A stretch of DNA of 64,000 nucleotides from Amanita rubescens (taxonomy: Eukaryota > Basidiomycota > Agaricomycetes > Agaricales > Amanitaceae), in contig WION01000034.1 in assembly GCA_015039365.1 (NCBI GenBank), forward strand, positions 124,001 through 188,000, given 5' to 3'. The position numbers were made by a program, and so were the translations under genes. Shown in pieces: positions 56,335-64,000 of this stretch. Position 1 is the stretch's first letter. Each line of letters opens with the position of its first letter. The notes beneath the pieces were generated by a model. The model did no database searches. It had not been told where the DNA came from and worked only from the letters and a program-made list of their open reading frames with translations.

Positions 56335-56690
56335 CAACACTCCGAACCCCTTATTTTGCAATTGCTTGGACCGAAGCGGTAGCATGCCCCATACCCTCCG
56401 GGGCCACCTCCAGAACCGCTCATTGGCAACCCTTGACATCACTGCGGAAAAGCCGTCGGTTAAGCATCTGAATTGGTCAAAAGAATTAAACAGTGTGTTT
56501 GATTTTCTTATTACTCGCAAAAATACGTGGCGGCTGACTATCTACTCCAGCTGATATGATACATTTGACCGCGACGAACCAGCATATTGTCGTTCTCAAT
56601 AAGGCGAATGATGTCAAAATCCTTTTGAAAAGAGATCGACCATATAATTGAGTCGGCCACCATGAGTTCGAACCAAGCATCAGTCGCCCT
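56335..56690 (+). pseudogene. P450 5'-end fragment, unit 2
   Basis: The hinge region (reading YPPGPPPEPLIGN in one frame) is followed by LDITAEKPSVKHLNWSKELN. After an intron-like gap comes the exon-2 counterpart (DMIHLTATNQHIVVLNKANDVKILLK, with shifts). Stops and frame changes are present, and no later exons follow. It is more diverged than the intact copies, so it derives from an older relative. Confidence 0.7.
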
Positions 56691-56834
56691 CGTGGCACGC
56701 GTACGGTTCAACTTCCTGCCAAGGATCAGACGCTGGTAATATATATATATTTAAGTGGATGCCGCTGTGCGTCGCGCATCAAAGATGAATTGCTTCATGA
56801 ATAATCATCAGGCGAGTCGTAGGTCACTGGATAA

Positions 56835-56972
56835 CCTATTGATTGATGTAAGTATTTCCGTAGATTCTGTTTCCAAACAAACCTGATGGTCTCTGATGGT
56901 GCGGTGAAATTATTGAACCCTGCTCTCACGGTCTCTTGGATACTCCGCCGGGAAGTGGCCAGGAGAGGCAAT
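56835..56972 (-). pseudogene. Fragment of the 43.7-kb small ORF, unit 2
   Basis: Matches the 5' part of the 97-aa ORF (GTTTGTTTGG, then ACAGAATCTACGG), but the start codon and frame are lost. Confidence 0.5.
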
Positions 56973-57538
56973 CGTCTGATGAATTATCGATCATGAATGA
57001 TGGCGGAATGAATTTTTGCGTTGAGTGCGAGCGGATCCAGATCGGATACATCGAACGAATAGCACCTGCGGGGCCGCATGCTTGGCGGGACAACGTCTAT
57101 GTATCACCAATGAATGTATTAGGGGAAGATGAAAGGTGCTAACGAACTGTCTTGGATTGTTCAATGCTGCAATAGAGACGAAAGGTACTGAGATTCTTGA
57201 TCACAGGTGCAGACGGAGTTTGTCCCAATGGATAGTGACGTGCTCAACCACATGCCCTAAACGTTCGATAAACGATTACGCGCACCAACACATGACGTTG
57301 CAAAACGATCCAAAATCATCCATGATCTTTACGATTCAAGCACCCATAAACATTGGAATTTCCTGTTGAGTTGTTTTTTTTGATCCAGAATCAATGAAGC
57401 ACATGTGGTTACTATCAAGAACTTGTTGTCGGACGTTATGCTCCACCGAGCCGGCTCATCGAATATCTGGGTACGAGAATAAGTATTTAAGCTATCGTCT
57501 TCCCTATCTTGCCAAGAAATCCGTCCCCAGAACCAACG

Positions 57539-59674
57539 ATGGATTTTGTGGTCCCATCTCTGGCCATTGTTCTTGCTTCAACACTAGCCTTCGTGTTTCT
57601 GAAGCCAAAGCGGCAGGAACTCCCTTACCCGCCGGGGCCACCGCCGAAACCACTCATTGGTAATGCCCTTGACATCCCTTCGAAAAGGCCGTGGGTCGCG
57701 TATCGAAACATGTGCAAGGAATATAACAGTACGTTCGTATATTTTTCTGCGAGCAAAGCTATGTAACGTCCGGCTATTTGCTTTAGGTGACATGATTCAT
57801 TTGACCGCGATGAACAAGCATATCGTCGTCCTCAATAAGATCAAGGATGCAGTAAACCTGTTTGAGAAGAGATCGACCGTATACTCAAGTCGGCCAACAG
57901 TCCCAGCTATCGAGATGTATGGCTGATTGAACTTGCAAAAGATGTGCGATTCTTACCTCTACTTAGATTCGGCGTAGATCGTATTACCCCAGTGCTTCCG
58001 TACGGAGATGAATGGCGAAAACATAGGAGATTTTACCAAGAAAGCTTGCGTAAAGATCTTATACCTTCCTATAATGAAATCTGCACGGAAAAGGTGCACC
58101 AACTTCTCGATCAACTTCTTCGCTCCCCGGGAAAATTTATGGAACATGGGAAATGGTATTTTACTTCACTTCATTTCCGCGCTTGGTGACCCTATTCCAC
58201 TTATCAGGTTGACAGCATCACTTACGATGGCCGTGACATTTGGTTACGAATACCCCCCGGGAAAGGAGGATGACCACTTCATCTCGCTTGCTGAAGAGAC
58301 AATAGACGGATTATCTTCTGCATTCCAACCCGGAAGCACCCTCATCAATGTGTTTCCCTTCCTGAAATATATACCGCCTTGGGTGCCTGGCGCGGCGACG
58401 CAGAAGTCCGCAGCTAGGATCAAGAGTGTGGCACACTTATATAGGAATGAACCTTTTGAATCTGTAGAGCGTCAAATGGTGAGCGTTCTAATATCGTTTT
58501 CGTGCCCTGGGGTTAAAGAAAGGCATAGGCTACCGGAGAGTCGATGAGGCCGTCCGTCTTGGGAAAAATATTACAGCGTCGTGTAAAGAAAGATGGGATG
58601 TATGAAGATGAAGAAATTATCAAGGATGCAGTAATGACCACTTACCTAGGTATATCCGCCATATCTACGAATCACTGTCCGTCTAGTACTGACCCTCAGC
58701 TTAGGCGGTGTTGAAACGGTAAGCAATCTGAACGAAACTCGGATGTATACATATTCTAATTTTGGATTTGAATCCAGCTTCATGCTTCGACGATGACCTT
58801 TTTCAGGACGATGGCGCTTTACCCGGCCATACAAAAGCGAGCGCAAGAGGAAATCGACCGAGTCGTGGGAACAGAGCGACTTCCCGATTTCGAGGATAGG
58901 ATCTCTTTGCCTTACATAGGAGCCCTCCTCCGGGAAGTTTTCAGATGGTGGTGTGTGGCGCCACAAGGCTTGCCACATACAGCAACTGCGGATGACGTAT
59001 ACAATGGGTTCTATTTCCCGAAAGGCAAGTCCACGTCGTTCATGAAAAGATGTTCACCTGTAACGGACTCTGCAGGCACGATGGTGATACCGAATCTCTG
59101 GTAAATATAACTGTTCTCTCGTTGCCCCCCTTTATAATCTTCGTTTAAGGTCTATGATGCGAGATGAAGAAATGTACCCGGATCCAGAGTCATTTAAACC
59201 CGAACGGTTCTTCAATGACGACGGTACCCTCAATGGTGATACTGTCCCGTATGCCTTCGGTTTTGGGCGCAGGTATGTTGTGCTTGGACTATAAACGAAA
59301 CACCAATGTATTCCTTCAATAGGGTTTGTGTCGGCCGACACTTGGCCGAGTCAGTCGTACGTCGTCTTATCGCTCCAAAATAGCCAAATTGATAAAATGA
59401 TATTGGATAGTTATGGTTGTTCGTTGCCTGTGTGCTATCCACTTTTAACATTGCCAAGGCTCGAGACGAAAAAGGTGTTGAGATTGAAATTGATCGGGAT
59501 GGCTACTCCGATTCGGTTGTCAGGTAGGATCGAGTCGATCGAGTAATTCGCGATACCTGTGCTTATCTTCTACCCAGCACGTCACTCCCGTTCGATTGTT
59601 CAATTACCCCTCGATCATCTCGGGCTGAAAATATCATTCACGATGCAATTCTTGCGTTGCAGTCAAACGCTTGA
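57539..59674 (+). CDS. Cytochrome P450, copy 2
   Basis: 517 residues with exactly the exon lengths of copy 1: 57539-57728, 57787-57916, 57967-58155, 58208-58478, 58529-58649, 58705-58718 (14 nt), 58778-59024, 59076-59100, 59150-59272, 59323-59356, 59411-59523, 59578-59674. The I-helix reads G-G-V-E-T, the K-helix E-V-F-R and the haem loop FGFGRRVCVGRH. The GC donor of intron 7 (GCAAGTCC) is conserved. Clustered differences from copy 1 include RPWVAYRNMCKEYN, RITPVLPYGD and LHASTMTFFRTM. Intact; substrate unknown. It is more like copy 3 than copy 1, which fits the tandem arrangement. Confidence 0.88.
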
Positions 59675-60177
59675 CTTACTAGGTTGTTTTTTCCTGAATG
59701 CAACGTGGAAACATTTGTTCCTTCTGTTGTCCAACCTCTACACTACAAAGGATGGTTTTTACTTGTCATCCCCCGTCAAGCACGTATTGTCACATATAAG
59801 TGAGGGTCTCGACTCTTTTAGGATCCTCATTCTCGCGTATACTCAGAAACTGTCATACCACGATTCAGCGCCATTACAGTTGTATGAAGATGTTATATAC
59901 CATTTATTCTTTTGTTGCTCTTGTAAAGGGTAATTTTCGGACTTTTGAACCGTTTTCCCAAATCCTCGCAATGTGAAAGGGTCCTCCTCGCCGTGATCTG
60001 ACAAAGGTGGACGTGACGCGTGACGCGTGACGGTCCGGCTCCCTGATGTTTGAATTGCGATTATATCTCCTGGCGTTATTCTCTCTCACCTGCTTCTGCT
60101 TCCACACAGTATGGTCTTCGGAGGTACTGGCATCAATACGTATAGTAAGCGGTAATTTGGACCAGAGGAGGTACATC
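59675..60177. other. Downstream of P450-2, no gene
   Basis: Includes a triple direct repeat of CGTGACG-type 9-mers near 60011-60030. Otherwise nothing is recognised. Confidence 0.35.
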
Positions 60178-60529
60178 CCATGAATAAACTAGGCGACTTA
60201 GGACATCGGCGGGGAGCCAGGGAAGCAGGTTTAAGCCTTGACTACTCATGCGCATGCCTACAACTCTGCACGTGCTCTACGAATGGGCCTTGGCCCACCC
60301 TGCACTAGCTATGCGACGCTATATACAGATTCACATGGACATGGACATCAATATTGCTCTTGTCGGAATCAGGAAGCATCATGATCGGGCCCGTGAAAGC
60401 TGTGGCAAAAGGATCATCCAGGTCAGTTCTCTTAAATACCCAGAGTAGAAAAAAATGAATATTTCGTATTCTCCAGATGCCGGTCGCATCCCAGGCTCAC
60501 TGAGATTTCCATAGCCGGAGCTAACCGCA

Positions 60530-60855
60530 GCTATAGATTTCGTCGCTCCATGTCTTGCCGTTGTTCTCGCTTCGATTCTAGCCTTTATTTTTGCAATTGC
60601 TTGGACCGAAGCGGTAACAGGCCACATACCCTCCAGGACCACCTCCCGAATCGCTCATTGGCAGCCCTTGACATCCCTGCGGAAACGCCGTCGGTTAAGC
60701 ATCTGAACTGGTCAAACAGTGTGTTTGATTTTCTTATTACTCGCGAAAGTACGTGGCGGCTGACTATCGGCTTCAGATGATATGATACATTTGACCGCGA
60801 CGAACCAACGTATCATGGCTTTGAAAAGAGATCGACCATATACTTGAGTCGACCA
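60530..60855 (+). pseudogene. P450 5'-end fragment, unit 3
   Basis: Keeps more of the anchor than unit 2 (VLASILAFIFAIAW in place of VLASTLAFVF). The hinge and LDIPAETPSVKHLNWS follow, then a short exon-2 piece (DMIHLTATNQ, broken). No later exons. Confidence 0.7.
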
Positions 60856-61009
60856 TGAGTTTGAGTCGAGCGTCAGTCTCGTGGTACGGTCTCCTACCAG
60901 GGATCTGATGCTGGTTAAAAAACATATATTTAGGTGGATGCCGCTGTGCGTCGCGAATCAAGGATGAATTGCTTCATGAATCATCAGGCAAGTCCTGGGT
61001 CACTGGATA

Positions 61010-61100
61010 AGGGTGTATTGGTTGATGTAGGTATTTCTGTAGATTCTGTTTTCAAACAAACCTGATGGTCTCTGATGGTGCAGTGGCTAGGAGAGGCAAT
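61010..61100 (-). pseudogene. Fragment of the 43.7-kb small ORF, unit 3
   Basis: Only about 90 bp around CAAACAAACC and GATGGTGCAGTGG remain. It is shorter than in unit 2. Confidence 0.4.
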
Positions 61101-61868
61101 CGTCTGATGAATTATCGATCATGAATAATGATGGCGGAATGAATTTTTGCGTTGAGTGCGATATCTAACGAACAGGGGGCCGCAAGCTTGGCGGGACAAT
61201 ATCTATGTATCACCGATGAACGTATTAGGGGGAAGGTGAAAAGTCCTAACGAACTGTCTTGGGGATTGTTCAATGCTGCAATAGAGATGAAACGTACCGA
61301 GATTTTTGAGCGCAGGCGCAGACGGGGTTCGTCCCGATGGATAATGACGCCCCAATTGTATTGGGTGTTTCAACCACGTGCCCTCGTGTAATTGAGTATA
61401 CGCCACATTCACAATGCGTGGCGTGCGTAAAGTCCGAAATCATTCTCACCTGCCTCAAGTAGTGGTTTACGGCTCCATCATATATGTTAAAAATGTGCCT
61501 GAGGGTCAAATGCTATAACATCCTATAACATCAGAGAACCTGTTTGTGATTAACGATTATGCGCCCAAGTATCACGATAGATTGCCATAGAAAGCACAAC
61601 CGATTCCTGAAGTGGTTACCGACATGTCCAAATGCGCAACTTGCGGGCCGACCAGCTTCTGATAACTTGTTCTTGTAAGGGATGCACAATGACATTAACA
61701 CATGATATTACAAAACGATCCAAGATCTTTACAATTCCACCTCTAAACCCGAGCATTGAAAATTGCCTGTTGGAGTTGTTTCTTTTTGTTCCGGAATCAA
61801 TGAAGCACATGTATATGGGTACTGGACATAGAAAAGCCAATGAATCCTTCCCAGGAGCCAACTACGCC

Positions 61869-64000
61869 ATGGATTTTGTCGTCCCATCTCTGGCCATTGT
61901 TCTTGCTTCAACACTAGCCTTCGTGTTTCTGAAGCCAAAGCGGCAGGAGCTCCCTTACCCGCCGGGGCCACCGCCGAAACCATTCATTGGCAATGCCCTT
62001 GACATCCCTTCGAAAAGGCCGTGGGTCGCGTATCAGAACTTGTGCAAGGAATATAACAGTACGCTCGTATATTTTTCCGCGAGCAAAGCTATGTAACGTC
62101 CGGCTATTTGCTTTAGGTGACATGATTCATTTGACCGCGATGAACAAGCATATCGTCGTCCTCAATAAGATCAAGGATGCAGTAAACCTTTTTGAGAAGA
62201 GATCGACCATATACTCAAGTCGACCAGTAGTCCCAGCTATCCAGATGTATGGCTGATTGAACTTGCAAAAGATGTGCGATGCTTACCTCTACTTAGATTC
62301 GGTGTAGATCATATCACCCCAGTGCTTCCGTACGGAGATGAATGGCGAAAGCATAGGAGATTTTACCAAGAAAGTTTGCGTAAAGATCTTATACCTTCCT
62401 ATAATGAAATCTGCACGGAAAAGGTGCACCAACTTCTCGATCAACTTCTTCGCTCCCCAGGCAAATTTATGGAACATGGGAAATGGTATTTTACTTCACT
62501 TCATTTCCGCGCTTGGTAACCCTATTCCCTTTATCAGGTTGGCAGCATCAGTTACGATGGCCGTGACATTTGGCTACGAATACCCCCCAGGAAAGGAGGA
62601 TGATCACTTTATCTCGCTTGCTGAAGAGACCATAAACGGATTATCTTCCGCATTCCAAACCGGAAGCACCCTCATCAATATCTTTCCCTTCCTGAAATAT
62701 ATACCGCCTTGGGTACCTGGCGCGGCGACGCAGAAGTCCGCAGCTAGGATCAGGAGTGTGGCTCACTTATATAGGAATGAACCTTTTGAATCCGTAGAGC
62801 GTCAAATGGTGAGCATTCTAATATCGTTTTCGTGCCCTGGGGTTAAAGAAAGGCATAGGCTACCGGAGAGTCAATGAGGCCGTCCGTCTTGGGAAAAATA
62901 TTACAGCATCGTGTAAAGAAAGATGGGATGTATGAAGATGAAGAAATTCTCAAGGATGCAGTAATGACCACTTACCTAGGTATATCCGCCATATCTACGA
63001 GTCGCTGTCCGTCTAGTACTGACCCTCAGCTTAGCCAGTGCTGAAACGGTAAGCAATGTGAACGAAACTCGGATGTATATTCTAATTTTGGATTTGAATC
63101 CAGCTTCATGCTTCGACGATGACCCTTTTCAAGGCCATGGCGCTTTACCCTGCCATACAGAAGCGAGCGCAAGAGGAAATCGACCGAGTCGTGGGAACAG
63201 AGCGACTTCCCGATTTCGAGGATAGGATCTCTTTGCCTTACGTGGAAGCCCTCCTCCGGGAAATCTTCAGATGGTGGTGTGTGGTGCCACAAGGCTTGCC
63301 ACATACATCAACTGAGGATGACGTGTACAATGGGTTCTATTTCCCGAAAGGCAAGTCCACGTCGTTCATGAAAAGACGTTCACCTGTAACGGACTCTGCA
63401 GGCACGATGGTGATACCGAACCTCTGGTAAATATAACTGTTCTCTCGTTGCCCCCCTTTATAATCTTCGTTTAAGGTCTATGATGCGAGATGAAGAAATG
63501 TACCCGGATCCAGAGTCATTTAAACCCGAACGGTTCTTCAATGAAGACGGTACCCTCAATGGTGATACTGTCCCGTATGCCTTCGGTTTTGGGCGCAGGT
63601 ATGTTGTGCTTGGACTATAAACGAAACACCAATGTATTCCTCCATATATAGAGCTTGTGTCGGCCGACACTTGGCCGAGTCAGTCGTACGTCGTCTTATC
63701 GCTCCAAAATAGCCAAATTGATAAAATGATATTGGATAGTTATGGTTGTTCGTTGCCTGTGTGCTATCCGCTTTTAACATTGCCAAGGCTCGAGACGAAA
63801 AAGGTGTTGAGATTGAAATTGATCGGGATGGCTACTCCGATTCGGTTGTCAGGTAGGATCAAGTCGATCGAGTAATTCGCGATACCTGTTCTTATCTTCT
63901 ACCCAGCACGTCATTCCCGTTCGATTGTTCAATTACCCCTCGATCTTCTCGGGCTGAAAGTATCATTCACGATGCAATTCTTGCTTTGCAGTCAAAAACT
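61869..64000 (+). CDS. Cytochrome P450, copy 3 (stop codon just beyond the window)
   Basis: Exons: 61869-62058, 62117-62246, 62297-62485, 62538-62808, 62859-62979, 63035-63048 (14 nt), 63104-63350, 63402-63426, 63476-63598, 63652-63685, 63740-63852, 63907-64000. By comparison with copies 1 and 2 only the stop codon is missing. The I-helix reads A-S-A-E-T, with Ser where copies 1 and 2 have Gly. The K-helix is E-I-F-R, the haem loop is FGFGRRACVGRH and PERF is intact. The conserved GC-AG intron 7 is present. Probably functional, but the I-helix change near the oxygen-binding groove could alter activity. Confidence 0.86.

Larger units (their letters stand above)
56148..60177. repeat. P450 tandem unit 2 (~4.03 kb)
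   Basis: Starts CATGAATAAAATAGGCGACTTAGGAC. The next unit starts at 60178 with CATGAATAAACTAGGCGACTTAGGAC. Order inside: decayed P450 5' fragment, decayed small-ORF fragment, intact P450. The block at 43.7-47.1 kb shares the small ORF and the P450 but not the leading fragment. Confidence 0.8.
60178..64000. repeat. P450 tandem unit 3, runs to the window edge
   Basis: Second copy of the 4-kb unit in the same orientation and with the same order as unit 2. The right boundary lies outside the window. Confidence 0.8.

Noticed and set aside
44754..64000. Secondary-metabolite biosynthetic cluster around the P450s
   Set aside because: No synthase, terpene cyclase, methyltransferase or transporter gene lies between or beside the P450s. 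The intervening genes are kinesin, F-box and kinase.

Overview
The window looks like nuclear DNA of a basidiomycete fungus, probably Agaricomycetes. Genes carry many short introns of about 45-60 nt with GT...AG ends and CTRAY-like branch points. The families fit that group: Zn2Cys6 regulators with a fungal-specific middle domain, group-I fungal P450s, F-box proteins, SRPK-like kinases and a large family of seven-transmembrane proteins. All gene models here were spliced by hand from the sequence; exon sums divide by three and agree between paralogues.

Layout. 1-4856 is the 3' part of an AT-rich Ty1/Copia retrotransposon with its 3' LTR, abutting a 5'-truncated host gene (4857-5464). 6.3-23 kb holds four of five seven-TM genes (A and B on minus, C and D on plus). 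Between them lie a 145-bp tandem repeat, a metal-hydrolase-like gene (9477-10790), a decayed ubiquitin protease (12.1-13.5 kb) and a pseudogene fragment of a transcription factor (15.2-15.7 kb). 23.8-38.1 kb is a tandem duplication of about 7 kb. The left unit has an intact D-lactate dehydrogenase gene and a convergent Zn2Cys6 regulator; the right unit has a wrecked dehydrogenase copy and a second intact regulator. 38-43.6 kb holds a short HNH-like paralogue, seven-TM gene E and a longer HNH-family gene. 44-64 kb holds three near-identical P450 genes in repeated blocks. The first is separated from the other two by a conserved minus-strand group: kinesin, F-box protein and SRPK-like kinase (47.9-55.7 kb).

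How the genes relate. The dominant theme is local duplication: seven-TM genes x5, regulators x2 plus one relic, P450s x3 plus two relics, HNH-family genes x2. No pathway is demonstrated. The P450s lack the partner enzymes that would mark a biosynthetic cluster. The dehydrogenase and regulator are duplicated together, but that shows co-duplication, not co-function.

Most notable signals: a 6-nt microexon that supplies the third cysteine of the zinc cluster in both regulators; two seven-TM genes in inverted orientation around a perfect 28-bp GC palindrome; a GC-AG intron and a 14-nt microexon kept in all three P450s; and an HNH-family protein whose usual first histidine is tyrosine.
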